Of a stretch of DNA of 48,861 nucleotides, positions 1 through 8,981 are shown piece by piece. The stretch is taken from NCBI GenBank assembly GCA_903901425.1, contig CAIURC010000170.1, positions 1 through 48,861 on the forward strand, written 5' to 3'. The notes below the pieces were generated by a model. That model was given only the letters and a program-made list of their open reading frames with translations. It was not told the DNA's origin and did no database searches. The position numbers and the translations under genes are program-made. Each line of letters begins with the position of its first letter. Within the stretch, counting starts at the first letter, position 1. The stretch is from an uncultured Spartobacteria bacterium (GTDB taxonomy: Bacteria > Verrucomicrobiota > Verrucomicrobiia > Chthoniobacterales > Chthoniobacteraceae).

Positions 1-1
1 C

Positions 2-3000
2 GGCGGGAATGGCGGCACACCAAGTGGAGCCGGGGGACTGGGCGGATCGGCAACCGCGATAGGAAACGGCGGCACAGCCACGAACGGCACGGGCGGGACC
101 AGTGCTTCCCCCGCGCCCTCCGCGTTTTTGCTGGATCCAACGGTTGGGATTCTGGGGGGGGCGATTGTTTCCTCGAGTCCGGGCGCAATGGGCGTTGCGG
201 GGAGCTTGGGGAACGGCGGGGCCGGGATCCTATTTAACGGGACCACGGGGAGATTGATGCGGGCCTACAACAGCGGCACCATTCAGGGCGGGACGGGCGT
301 GGTGGACGGATCCGCCATCGAGGTGCAGGGCGGCAGCGCGGTGATTTACAACGCGGAGCAGGGTCTCATTCAGGGAGGCAGCGTTGCGGCGGTGTTGTCC
401 TCGAGCGCTGAGGGGGTGGAGGTTTTCAATTTGGGCTCGATCACCTCGTCTACCAAGGCTGTGTCGTTCGCGAACCCGAGTCCGACCTCTGCCAACACGG
501 TGACGCTCATGGAAGGGTCTTCGACCGTTGGCGCGCTGGAGTTCAACAGCCTCACCACGGGGGATACCTTGGTTTTCTCTGGGCTGCAAAACTCGAGCTT
601 CAACAATGTCGTCACCGGCCTGCGTTTTGTCCGGGCGGAGGAGGGAGCAACCGTCACGATGAACAGCTCCACACCCTACGTCTTCGGCAATGGGAAGGTC
701 ACCGTCGACGCGACGTCCAAGTTGACGATTTCGGGGGTGATCGCCAACCAGTCGGGGCCTACGGTGACCACAAGCCTGATCAAGGACGGGAGCGGGTTGT
801 TGTCGCTTTCGGGCACCAACACCTACTCGGGCGGAACCACGATCCAGGACGGAACACTCTGGGCCAAGTCGCCACAGGCGCTCGGAACCGGCAATGTCCA
901 ACTGGACGGAGGCAAGCTTCTGGTGAGTTCCCGGCAGGAGGCCGGAATGACCAGCAACCTGTCCATTGCCGGGAACGTGAACTGGACCAATGGCCGGATT
1001 GCATTCTACGACACGGGCACCTCCCCGGGAACCGACGACATTGCAATTCAGGTATCGGGGGCGTTTGCGGTGTCTCCCGGCCAGAGGATCTTTGACTTCA
1101 GCGGGGTGGAAGCCCTGGACGCGGGCGCCTACAAGTTGGTGGAGGCGGGGTCGGTCGCCGATTCTGGGATTGGCAACTACGCGGCTGCGCACGGTGAGTT
1201 TACGACACTGGATGGCGTTTTCAGCAAGGTGGGAAACAGCATCGTTTATACGGTGAGCAGCGCGGCTTCGGGCGGGCCGAATATCCAGAACAACGGCGGC
1301 GCCAACACCCCGGTGGTTGCGGATTACACGGTGAGCGTGCCCACACGGACGATCAACGCGTCCAACCAAGTCAAGTCGCTGACGTTCACGGGGAGCGCAC
1401 CGCTGGCCATCCAGTCCAACGGGCAACTGACGGCAACCTCGGGAATGGTGACCGTTCAGGGGGGCTCTTCGGTGGTGACCGGGGGAGCGTTCAACACACC
1501 CACAGACCTGGAAAAACAGGGGACTGGGGAGTTGGATCTGCGGGTCAACACGACGGTAAACGGCGACGCGAATGTGAACGGCGGATTGCTCTCAGTGAAC
1601 GGAACGTTCAGAGCGGACTCTGTGATGGTGGCTCCAAACGCCGTCCTTGGGGGTACGGGCCGGATCGTAGCGCCCACCGTGACGGTGCGCGGAACGTACG
1701 CGCCCGGCAACTCGCCCGGGACGCAGATCATTGTTGGCAACCTGAACCTGTCGGGCGCGAAGTCGACGGTGATCGAAATAGAGAACCCGAAGACCTTTGA
1801 CCGGATCGTGGTGAGTGGAAGGGCGTCGTTGGGAGGGGCTCTGAACGTGGTGAAGGTCGGAGGCGGCCGGATTTCTGGCCGCTACGATTTCCTGCAGGCC
1901 AGTGGCGGTATCAAGGGCCAGTTCTCTGCATTGAACCCGCCGCCCTCTTCCCGGATGCGGTTCATGAACTCGGGGACGGTTGCAACGCTGCTTTTCGGGC
2001 CGGACACCTACACGATCTTTGCGCTGACTGAAAACCAGCGCCGTGTGGCTGCGGCTCTGGATGCGTTTCCCCTGGCGGACAAGGGGGATCGGTTTGACCT
2101 TGCTCTGGAGTTGGACAGCCTGGCCGAAACCCAGTACCCGGGTGCGTTTGAGGCGATCCTGCCTTCGGTGTACGGGTCGCTTCCGACTCTGGCGTTCAAC
2201 CAGTCCAACGCGCTCAACACGGCGCTGTTGCAGCGGCTGTGGCTCCAGCGTAGCGCTGCTGATGCGGCAGCACTGCCCGCGCCTTCAGACCCCGGTTTGA
2301 AGGGCGGCAGCAAGACCGTGGTGGAACCGGAGACTGGCAAGTGGAGCCTGTTCACGGACGGAAACGGGATTTTCTCGACGACCAACAGTGCTGGTGTCCT
2401 TCAGGACTACCGTTCACAGGGTGGCGGGGTGAGTGTGGGGGGCACTTACCAGTGGACGGACCGTCTGGCTACCGGCGTGTACACGGGGTACCAAGGGTTG
2501 AAAGCCGACTTTGACCAGCGCGGGCGTCTCTCGGATGACGCGGTCCGCTTCGGCGGCTTCGGTTCTCTGGCACTGGGCAACTGGTACGTGAACGGCCTGG
2601 TGGGAGGGGCATGGCACGACTACGACATTGACCGCGGCATCGCGTTCGGATCGGTGGACCGGAAGACGAGTGGTCGCACGGACGCTGGTGAACTCGACCT
2701 GGCTCTGAGCGTGGGTCGGAACTTCCATGTTGGAAACTTCACCTACGGGGTGAACACGGGGTTCCAGTACACCTATTTGGGCGTGCAAGGGTTTCAAGAG
2801 CGGGGAGCCGGTGCTCTGGACCTGAAAGTCGGTGATTACGACTCGAGCAGCCTGCTGTACAGTCTGGGAGGCCAGGTGGCCTACCGGTGGAAGTTTGGCA
2901 GCCAGTGTGCCGTGACGCCGAGCCTGAGCGCGAGCTGGCAGCACGAGTTCATGCAGGATCCTTACTCGATCGGAGCCTCGTTCGACGCCGGTGGCCCGAC

Positions 3001-3175
3001 CTCAGCATTCACGTTCAGGTCGTCGCGTCCCCAGCAGGATTATCTGGTCGGCGGCGCGGCGCTCGGGTTCGAGTTGGGCACCAAATGGAACGCCATGGTG
3101 TCCTGGAACGTGGTCTCTGGCGGGTCGGATCTGGTCAGCCAAAACGTGTACCTGTCGCTGGGCATGAAGTTCTAA
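2..3175 (+). CDS. Autotransporter with C-terminal beta-barrel (5' end outside window)
   Basis: The frame stays open from base 2, so the true start lies left of the window; the TTG at 128 is only the first possible start inside it. The first 40 codons are almost all Gly, Asn, Thr, Ser and Ala (GGNGG, GTGGT patterns), a glycine-rich passenger. A typical autotransporter-associated beta-strand repeat with SGTNTYSGGTTIQDGTL lies near 808-870, and a second passenger segment (VLGGTGRIVAPTV, YAPGNSPG) near 1645-1720. From about 2340 to the end is a 12-strand-type autotransporter barrel with alternating aromatic/polar strands, ending in Phe (SLGMKF), the usual C-terminal signal for outer-membrane insertion. 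The passenger would be exported through or anchored by the barrel. A terminator follows 40 bp downstream, so this ends its transcription unit. Substrate or adhesion target cannot be told. Confidence 0.9.
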   Translation, partial: GGNGGTPSGAGGLGGSATAIGNGGTATNGTGGTSASPAPSAFLLDPTVGILGGAIVSSSPGAMGVAGSLGNGGAGILFNGTTGRLMRAYNSGTIQGGTGVVDGSAIEVQGGSAVIYNAEQGLIQGGSVAAVLSSSAEGVEVFNLGSITSSTKAVSFANPSPTSANTVTLMEGSSTVGALEFNSLTTGDTLVFSGLQNSSFNNVVTGLRFVRAEEGATVTMNSSTPYVFGNGKVTVDATSKLTISGVIANQSGPTVTTSLIKDGSGLLSLSGTNTYSGGTTIQDGTLWAKSPQALGTGNVQLDGGKLLVSSRQEAGMTSNLSIAGNVNWTNGRIAFYDTGTSPGTDDIAIQVSGAFAVSPGQRIFDFSGVEALDAGAYKLVEAGSVADSGIGNYAAAHGEFTTLDGVFSKVGNSIVYTVSSAASGGPNIQNNGGANTPVVADYTVSVPTRTINASNQVKSLTFTGSAPLAIQSNGQLTATSGMVTVQGGSSVVTGGAFNTPTDLEKQGTGELDLRVNTTVNGDANVNGGLLSVNGTFRADSVMVAPNAVLGGTGRIVAPTVTVRGTYAPGNSPGTQIIVGNLNLSGAKSTVIEIENPKTFDRIVVSGRASLGGALNVVKVGGGRISGRYDFLQASGGIKGQFSALNPPPSSRMRFMNSGTVATLLFGPDTYTIFALTENQRRVAAALDAFPLADKGDRFDLALELDSLAETQYPGAFEAILPSVYGSLPTLAFNQSNALNTALLQRLWLQRSAADAAALPAPSDPGLKGGSKTVVEPETGKWSLFTDGNGIFSTTNSAGVLQDYRSQGGGVSVGGTYQWTDRLATGVYTGYQGLKADFDQRGRLSDDAVRFGGFGSLALGNWYVNGLVGGAWHDYDIDRGIAFGSVDRKTSGRTDAGELDLALSVGRNFHVGNFTYGVNTGFQYTYLGVQGFQERGAGALDLKVGDYDSSSLLYSLGGQVAYRWKFGSQCAVTPSLSASWQHEFMQDPYSIGASFDAGGPTSAFTFRSSRPQQDYLVGGAALGFELGTKWNAMVSWNVVSGGSDLVSQNVYLSLGMKF

Positions 3176-3215
3176 CCCGCGGCCCTTTGAGGGCACTCCT
3201 TAGGAAGATTCTGAA

Positions 3216-3263
3216 AGCACCGGCGCAGTTCCTTTTGCATGAAGGCTGCGCCGGTGCTCTTTT
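3216..3263 (+). terminator. Rho-independent terminator after autotransporter
   Basis: A perfect 13-bp stem (arms 3216-3228 and 3246-3258, AGCACCGGCGCAG and its complement) with a 17-nt loop is followed by TCTTTT. It lies 40 bp after the autotransporter stop and faces the same direction. Confidence 0.88.
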
Positions 3264-3523
3264 CAGAGAATGTCTGGGTGCTCAGGAAAATGTTTGTCCC
3301 CGGTTGCTTGTGCAACAAGACTGTTGCCGACAAGACTTCAATGCCCAAGCCACACTCTACCCAATCCGCCCGGATGGCACCGTTTGCAGGTTGCTTGGCC
3401 GGCGTGCAACTCAGAGCGCTCTTCCCGGAACCGGAATCGGGACTGGAGTCGGGCGGGGCGAAACGGGCCTGTAAGCGGAGGTTCCTCCGGAAGAGCATTA
3501 TGAGGGGAGCATTTTAGGAAGCT
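3264..3523. other. Non-coding stretch between terminator and histidine kinase
   Basis: With the terminator, the gene-free gap is 348 bp (3176-3523). Open frames here begin inside the terminator and show no protein-like composition. It presumably holds the promoter of the histidine kinase, but I see no convincing -35/-10 pair. Confidence 0.5.
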
Positions 3524-4816
3524 ATGGGCTGGGTAGTCTCGGTTTTTCTTGCGAGCGTTCTGGGGATGGTGCTTTGGCGGCACCGGGTTTTTCTGGGGCG
3601 CTGGAAGCGTCTGGAATCGATTGTTTCCGACCTCGCCGCGGGGCGTGAACCGGAGTCCTTTGTGTTTGTGGATGGCGCCCTGTTTGCCCGTCTGGGGCGC
3701 CAGCTTGAACTTCTTTCGGATGCGCAGGAGCGCCTGAAGCGTCGGCGTCGGCGGGAAGAGATGAATTTGGAAACCATCCTCTCGAGCATGGAGGAGGGGG
3801 TTCTGGTGGCAGACCGCCAGCATTTGATCCGGCTGGCCAACCCCGCTGTGATCCGGCTTTTTGGATTGGAGCAGGACCCGGTGGGGCGAACGCTGCTGCA
3901 GGCGCTGGAATTGCCGGTTCTCGAGGAGATGGTCAACTCCACGCTTGCGCTCTGGCAGTCGCAGGAACGTCAGGTGCCGATCGGTGGTGGGACGCGGCAT
4001 CTGCTTGCTGGCGCGGTACCGATGCGGAATGCGACGGGGGAAGGGGGGGTGGTGATCATTGTCCGGGATGTGACACGGATCAAAAAGCTGGAGGAAATGC
4101 GGCGGGAATTTGTGGCGAACGTGTCCCACGAACTGCGGACGCCGCTTTCGATCTTCCGGGGGTATCTTGAGAACCTGAGGGAAACTCCCGACATTTCCAG
4201 GGAAGACTTGGCTTCCGTGGTCACGATTCTGGAAAGGCATTCCACCCGGTTGAACGCCTTGGTGGAGGATTTGTTGATCCTCGCCCGATTGGAGTCCCGC
4301 GACCTGAGTCTGCAGCCGGTGGCGGTGGATCTCGCCCGGTTCTTTGAGGAAATGCGCGAAAACTGGAGGATCGCGGGGGAACGCAAGGGTGTGGATCTGG
4401 TGTTTGAAGTGGAGCCCGGCCTGCGGCCGGTGCGCGCAGATGAGCTGCGTCTGGAGCAGGTGCTCAACAACCTCATCGACAACGCGGTGAAATACACGCC
4501 CTCCGGGGGACGGGTGTGGGTGCGCGCCCGGCAGTCTGGCGCGATGACGGAACTGGAGGTCAAGGACACGGGGGTGGGGATGACGCCCGAGGATTTGCCG
4601 CACATTTTCGAGAGGTTTTATCGGGCGGACAAGGCGCGGAGCCGGGAAAAGGGAGGGACGGGCCTTGGGCTATCCATCGTCAAGCACATTGCCCAAGTCC
4701 ATGGGGGGAGTGTCGAGGCGAGGAGCGTGTTCGGTGAGGGAACGCAGATTTTGGTGCGTCTCCCGACCCAAGGCTTGGATCGGGGCCCGGAAGTCAGGCC
4801 GGTCGAGTTGAGCTGA
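3524..4816 (+). CDS. Membrane sensor histidine kinase, PhoR-like
   Basis: 430 aa. One N-terminal membrane segment (about residues 3-19) is followed by a basic helical stretch, a PAS domain (about 85-190), a HisKA dimerisation domain with the phospho-acceptor H202 in FVANVSHELRTP, and an HATPase domain with the N box (NNLIDNAVKYTP), the G1 box (DTGVGMTPED) and the G2 box (GGTGLGLSIVKHI). All catalytic boxes are intact. Architecture and H-box wording match PhoR-type kinases, but there is almost no periplasmic loop, so sensing is probably cytoplasmic through PAS. No response-regulator gene adjoins it: upstream is the terminated autotransporter, downstream a gene on the opposite strand. AGGAA lies just before the ATG. 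phoR is the nearest name, but without phoB or pst neighbours I leave the symbol blank. Confidence 0.9.
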   Translation: MGWVVSVFLASVLGMVLWRHRVFLGRWKRLESIVSDLAAGREPESFVFVDGALFARLGRQLELLSDAQERLKRRRRREEMNLETILSSMEEGVLVADRQHLIRLANPAVIRLFGLEQDPVGRTLLQALELPVLEEMVNSTLALWQSQERQVPIGGGTRHLLAGAVPMRNATGEGGVVIIVRDVTRIKKLEEMRREFVANVSHELRTPLSIFRGYLENLRETPDISREDLASVVTILERHSTRLNALVEDLLILARLESRDLSLQPVAVDLARFFEEMRENWRIAGERKGVDLVFEVEPGLRPVRADELRLEQVLNNLIDNAVKYTPSGGRVWVRARQSGAMTELEVKDTGVGMTPEDLPHIFERFYRADKARSREKGGTGLGLSIVKHIAQVHGGSVEARSVFGEGTQILVRLPTQGLDRGPEVRPVELS

Positions 4817-4990
4817 CCGGGATCAGAGGCCTACTTGGCAAGCCGGTGTCCTGGCGGCACAAGGCGAGTTTTTGCAGAAGTCCAAGCCGGGGCGATGTGG
4901 CGCAGATTCCGCCAAGAATATCCCCGTGACGAGCAAAGGGAGCGGACCTCCCGCGGCTCGAAATGGGCCGTCAAGTGCGCATCCGAGGAT

Positions 4991-5326
4991 TCATTTGTAG
5001 GCGACACCGATCAGATTGATGTTGTTGATCGGCGTTGATTGGAAATCGTCCTTCTGGATCAGAACAGCCGTTGCCCCTTTGCTCGCCGCTTCCTGTTGGA
5101 TCTTGATCGTAGCCTGTTTCCTGAGGTTCTCGGGAGTGCCAAAAAGCTTCTCTGCAGATGCTGACACGTCTCCAACCCGTGTTTTACCCTTCACATCGTC
5201 CGGGTTACGAGTAACGAACACTTTTGCGCTCCTTGGGTCTGGTGCGATCTCCGGAGCGGAAGCACAAGCGCCGAGGAACAGCGCGATTGCAAAACAGGCG
5301 GAAACAGGTGCGAGGTGGAATCTCAT
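4991..5326 (-). CDS. Small lipoprotein, DUF4156-like
   Basis: 111 aa. The signal peptide ends in the lipobox LGAC with the modified Cys at residue 21, followed by a short Ala/Pro/Ser linker. The rest is a compact alpha/beta domain with VFVTRNPDDV, a helix, then GATAVLIQKDD and a C-terminal NLIGVAYK. The overall pattern resembles the small DUF4156-type envelope lipoproteins, but that is a resemblance only. It is transcribed toward the histidine kinase and divergently from the DUF1549 gene at 5469. Lgt, needed to lipidate it, is encoded at 35174. Function unknown. Confidence 0.75.
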   Translation of the reverse strand: MRFHLAPVSACFAIALFLGACASAPEIAPDPRSAKVFVTRNPDDVKGKTRVGDVSASAEKLFGTPENLRKQATIKIQQEAASKGATAVLIQKDDFQSTPINNINLIGVAYK

Positions 5327-5468
5327 GGCGGCAGTATTTCTTAGGAATAATCAAAATGTTTATTTTGAATCCAGAAGGAATTTTGTCCCAAAACCGTCTG
5401 CCGGTGCTGTGTTGAGGATGAGGGGCATGACTCGTGCTCCGACACTGGCTGTTTTTCAAATCAGGCTC

Positions 5469-7580
5469 ATGAAATTCCCCCCCCATCTTTGGCGTCCGCT
5501 GGTTCTGGCTTCCGTGTTTCTGGGTGTTTTTCCCGCGTACGGGAAGGAGAAGAACAAAAACCGTCGCCAGCCTGAGGCGGGGCCCAGTCAGGCGGTGCAG
5601 GCGCCGGAGCCTGAGGAACCGAAACTGGACCGGTGGAGGTCTTGGAGTGACGCGGAAGGACGCAAACTGGAGGCGGAGTACCGTGGGTTGAACGGGGACC
5701 AACTCGAAGTGCGTGCCCGGGACGGCAAAACCTACAAGCTCAGTTTGTCCAAATTGGTGGCGGCAGACCGGGAGTACGCGCTAAAACTCCAGAAGCAGCT
5801 GCCGCCCCCGCTGCATGAGGCGGCGGCCCGGATAGACGCGTTGGTGCTCGAGGGGCTGACCAAGGCCGGGAAAAAACCCAACCCGCCTTTGGGGGATGAG
5901 CAGTTTGTGCGGCGGGTTTATCTGGATTTGGCGGGCAGAATTCCCACGGCCACGGAGGCTTCCGCATTTCTGACGGACAAACGGGAGGGGAAAAGGGAGC
6001 GCTTGGTGGACGCGCTTTTGGAGGGGCCCGGATACAACTCGCAGATGTTCAACTGGCTGGCGGACATGTTGCGGATCATGGACGATTACGGCAAGGGGGT
6101 CCGGACCTATCTCTACGAGGAATGGGTAAAGGAACAGCTCACTCTGAACCGCCCTTGGGACCGGTTTGTCCGGGATCTGATGACCGCCGAGGGGCGCCTT
6201 TCGGACACCGGTCAGGTGGGTTACCTGCTCCGGGATCGGGGAATGCCGTTGGACAACCTGTCCAACACCCTGACGACCTTCCTTGGGGCCAATGTGGCCT
6301 GCGCCCAGTGCCACAACCATCCGCTTGCCCCATGGACGGAAAAGGATTTCTACGGGATGGCCGCATTTTTTGGAGCCACGGACACCACCTACGTCAAGGC
6401 GACCGGGATGGCCAAACGGATGGCCAAGACCACGGACGTGGACAAGGGGACATTGCTTCGGATTCTCGCGCCGAATCTGGCCGAGGTGGAAACGATTGGC
6501 AGCGTGACCACGAAACTCCCCGAGGATTATAAGTACTCCGATGGGAAACCCGGGGACGCCGTGGCGCCGAGCCTGATTGCCTGGGGTGAAAAAGACCGGG
6601 AGAACGGGGCTTATCAGGGAATCAAGACCGATTCCCCGGCGCTGCTGCGGCAGCAGTTCGCGAAGTGGATGACCCACCCGGAAAATCCCCGGTTTGCAAC
6701 CGCCATTTCCAACCGGCTTTGGAAAAAGTTGTTTGGTTTGGGGGTGCAGGAACCGGTGACCGATTTGGACGACCTCACAAAAGCTTCGAATCCGGAATTG
6801 CTGGCTGGGCTCTCCGATTTGATGCGGCGGGTCCGGTTTGATCTGAAGGAGTTTCAACGGGTTCTGGTGAACACGCAGGCGTATCAGAGGCAGGCCAGCG
6901 TGACCCCGGATCCCTCCAAGGGGCCTTACCTGTTCCCTGGTCCTGTGCTGAGGCGGATGAGTGCCGAACAGACCTGGGATTCGGTTCTGGCTCTGGTGGT
7001 GGGCAACGCAGTGGACGGATTCCGTTTGCAGCGTGCGGACTGGGTGCGTGAAGTGGACCTTGAGGGGGCAGTCACACAGGAGGCGGTTGTTGCCAAGGCG
7101 CGGGAGTTGTCCGAGGGGACGACTGGCAAGAGGAAAGGCAGGCAGGGCCGGAAAGGGGACACCTCGGTGGAGTCCGACTACGGGGATTATCCGCCTCCTA
7201 AGGTGGACGGGTTGATTCTGGCCCGGGCCTCGGAGTTGCAGCAACCCTCCAAGGAAGCCCATTTCCTGCGGATGTTTGGGCAGTCGGACCGGCAGGTGGC
7301 TGACAGCAACAGCGTGGAGGGGGGCATTCCTCAGGTGCTCATGTTGATGAATGGGGATGTCCAAAAAGTGATCAGCGGGGAACGATCCCAAGTTCTGAAG
7401 GATGCGGCCAAGGAGAAGACCCCTGAGAAGCAGATTGAATCCTTCTATTTCAGTTTTCTCGGGAGGCGGCCCTCGATTTTGGAACGGGAGTACGCGCGCA
7501 AACTGCTCGGCTCGGGGCTGAAGCTGAGCGATCTGGCGTGGGTCATGTTTAACACACGCGAATTCATGTTTATCCAGTAG
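5469..7580 (+). CDS. DUF1549/DUF1553 secreted protein with N-terminal SHD1-like domain
   Basis: 703 aa from ATG 5469, chosen because it gives a signal peptide (LVLASVFLGVFPAYG); the frame is open back to 5016 but that would overlap the lipoprotein gene. After the signal comes a basic/Pro linker, an SHD1-like module (about 55-110; RWRSWSDAEGRKLEAEY, KTYKLSLSKL), the DUF1549 domain (about 118-330) and DUF1553 (about 390-700; NPRFATAISNRLWKKLFG). A CxxCH motif (C278-C281-H282) lies in DUF1549. The N-terminal cytochrome-like PSCyt1 domain common in relatives is absent, the SHD1 module occupying its place. These proteins are predicted periplasmic; their reaction is not established. The next gene is a DUF1501 protein 49 bp downstream, the usual partner, so the two likely form an operon. 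Confidence 0.88.
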   Translation: MKFPPHLWRPLVLASVFLGVFPAYGKEKNKNRRQPEAGPSQAVQAPEPEEPKLDRWRSWSDAEGRKLEAEYRGLNGDQLEVRARDGKTYKLSLSKLVAADREYALKLQKQLPPPLHEAAARIDALVLEGLTKAGKKPNPPLGDEQFVRRVYLDLAGRIPTATEASAFLTDKREGKRERLVDALLEGPGYNSQMFNWLADMLRIMDDYGKGVRTYLYEEWVKEQLTLNRPWDRFVRDLMTAEGRLSDTGQVGYLLRDRGMPLDNLSNTLTTFLGANVACAQCHNHPLAPWTEKDFYGMAAFFGATDTTYVKATGMAKRMAKTTDVDKGTLLRILAPNLAEVETIGSVTTKLPEDYKYSDGKPGDAVAPSLIAWGEKDRENGAYQGIKTDSPALLRQQFAKWMTHPENPRFATAISNRLWKKLFGLGVQEPVTDLDDLTKASNPELLAGLSDLMRRVRFDLKEFQRVLVNTQAYQRQASVTPDPSKGPYLFPGPVLRRMSAEQTWDSVLALVVGNAVDGFRLQRADWVREVDLEGAVTQEAVVAKARELSEGTTGKRKGRQGRKGDTSVESDYGDYPPPKVDGLILARASELQQPSKEAHFLRMFGQSDRQVADSNSVEGGIPQVLMLMNGDVQKVISGERSQVLKDAAKEKTPEKQIESFYFSFLGRRPSILEREYARKLLGSGLKLSDLAWVMFNTREFMFIQ

Positions 7581-7629
7581 ACCAGACCGCTCCGCTCTTC
7601 ACACTTCGGATTCCCACTCGACCCCCATT

Positions 7630-8922
7630 ATGAACCTTGAGTCTTTGATTAACCCCCCCTCACTCCGTCACCCGCAGAGTCGCCGCGCTTTTGTGGAAGC
7701 CTGCGCTCGGATGGCCTTTGGAACCACCGTGCTTCCCCTGTTGGCTCCGAGCACAGCCCTGGCCCAGGGCACGGCCCGGGGCAGGGGATTCGGGAGCGCC
7801 CGCCACATCATTTTTCTGCAACTGCGCGGGGGAATGAGCCACATCGACACTTTTGATCCGAAGAGCGGGTCGAGCAAGGGCCCGCGCGGTGCGGTTTCAG
7901 CCAAGGGCGGGATGCAACTCTCGGAGTTTCTTCCCCAGACGGCCCGGGTATCAGACCGGATTGCCGTGGTGCGTTCGATGAGCGCCAAGGTGGGGGTCCA
8001 TGCGGCGGCGCAGTACCTGATCCGGACCGGGTACGAGCAGCGAGGCACCGTGCAGCATCCCTGCCTTGGGGCATGGGCGCAGCACTATCTGGGAGCCAGC
8101 ACAAAGAGCCTGCCGTCCTCTGTCTGCATCAACCACAATTCCGCCCACGGAAACGGCTTTTTTGCGCCAGGCTTGAGTCCGCTGCCGATTCTGGATCCAG
8201 ACAGTGGGCTGCAGCACGCGACCAGCGAGGCGGGGATTCCGGTGCTCGAAAAACGGTTGGGGTTGGTCAAGGACGTGGACCGGGTGTTTCGGGAGAAGTA
8301 TCCGGATGAAAACGTGCGGGCGTACAACGAGTTTTACGACGCCACCCTGCAGTTGATGAAAAGCAGCGAACTCAAAGCGTTCGACCTGACGCAGGAACCG
8401 GCGAAGGTTCGGGAGTCGTATGGGAACTCGAAGTTTGGGAGGGGCTGCCTGCTTGCCCGGCGTCTGGTGCAGCACGGGGTAAGGTACGTGGAGGTGAGCA
8501 GCGGCAACTGGGACATGCACACGGGGTTGGAGGACCGGATGGAGGAGGTGGGCGGAGAGTTTGACCGCGGTTTTGCCGCACTGCTTGAGGATCTAACGGC
8601 CACCGGGTTGCTCAAAAACACCTTGGTGGTGGTGGCCACCGAGTTTGGCCGGAAACCGGCGTTTGACGGAAGCGGCCGTGGGCACTATCCCAAGGCCTTT
8701 TCTACAGTTCTGGCCGGTGCCGGAATCAAACGGGGATTTGTCTACGGTGCCACGGACGAGCAGGGGGCGGAAGTGGTGGAGGGAGAGATGAGTGTGGGCA
8801 ACCTGCATGCCACGATTGGTTGGGCTGCCGGGTTGCCGATCGAACAGATTGTGATGTCTCCAAGTGAACGCCCGTTCACGGTAGGCAACAAGTCCAAGCC
8901 GGTTCTGGACTTATTTGCTTAA
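7630..8922 (+). CDS. DUF1501 protein with Tat signal
   Basis: 430 aa. A twin-arginine motif SRRAF (R18-R19) precedes a hydrophobic stretch and an Ala-rich cleavage region (STALAQG), so export folded through Tat is likely. The body has the DUF1501 hallmarks: LRGGMSHIDTFDPK near the start, VRYVEVSSGNWDMHT, and VVVATEFGRKP followed by GRGHYPKAFS. DUF1501 is related to the alkaline phosphatase/sulfatase superfamily, and the conserved Asp/His/Glu positions could bind metal, but the substrate is unknown. It is the second gene of the pair with the DUF1549 protein ending at 7580. At 430 aa it is shorter than the copy at 15460 (480 aa). Confidence 0.9.
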   Translation: MNLESLINPPSLRHPQSRRAFVEACARMAFGTTVLPLLAPSTALAQGTARGRGFGSARHIIFLQLRGGMSHIDTFDPKSGSSKGPRGAVSAKGGMQLSEFLPQTARVSDRIAVVRSMSAKVGVHAAAQYLIRTGYEQRGTVQHPCLGAWAQHYLGASTKSLPSSVCINHNSAHGNGFFAPGLSPLPILDPDSGLQHATSEAGIPVLEKRLGLVKDVDRVFREKYPDENVRAYNEFYDATLQLMKSSELKAFDLTQEPAKVRESYGNSKFGRGCLLARRLVQHGVRYVEVSSGNWDMHTGLEDRMEEVGGEFDRGFAALLEDLTATGLLKNTLVVVATEFGRKPAFDGSGRGHYPKAFSTVLAGAGIKRGFVYGATDEQGAEVVEGEMSVGNLHATIGWAAGLPIEQIVMSPSERPFTVGNKSKPVLDLFA

Positions 8923-8981
8923 GGTGCGGGGCACGGGCGGCCGGAATTCCTCTCGAGTACCTGATCCGCGAGGGGGGTAAA

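Noticed and set aside
230-1426. 398-residue minus-strand frame inside the autotransporter
   Set aside because: Arg/His/Pro-rich shadow from high GC; the plus frame has clear domains.
5016-5468. N-terminal extension of the DUF1549 protein
   Set aside because: It overlaps the lipoprotein on the other strand, is not protein-like, and ATG 5469 gives a proper signal peptide.
5781-7391. 536-residue minus-strand frame
   Set aside because: Shadow of the DUF1549 gene with no recognisable motif.
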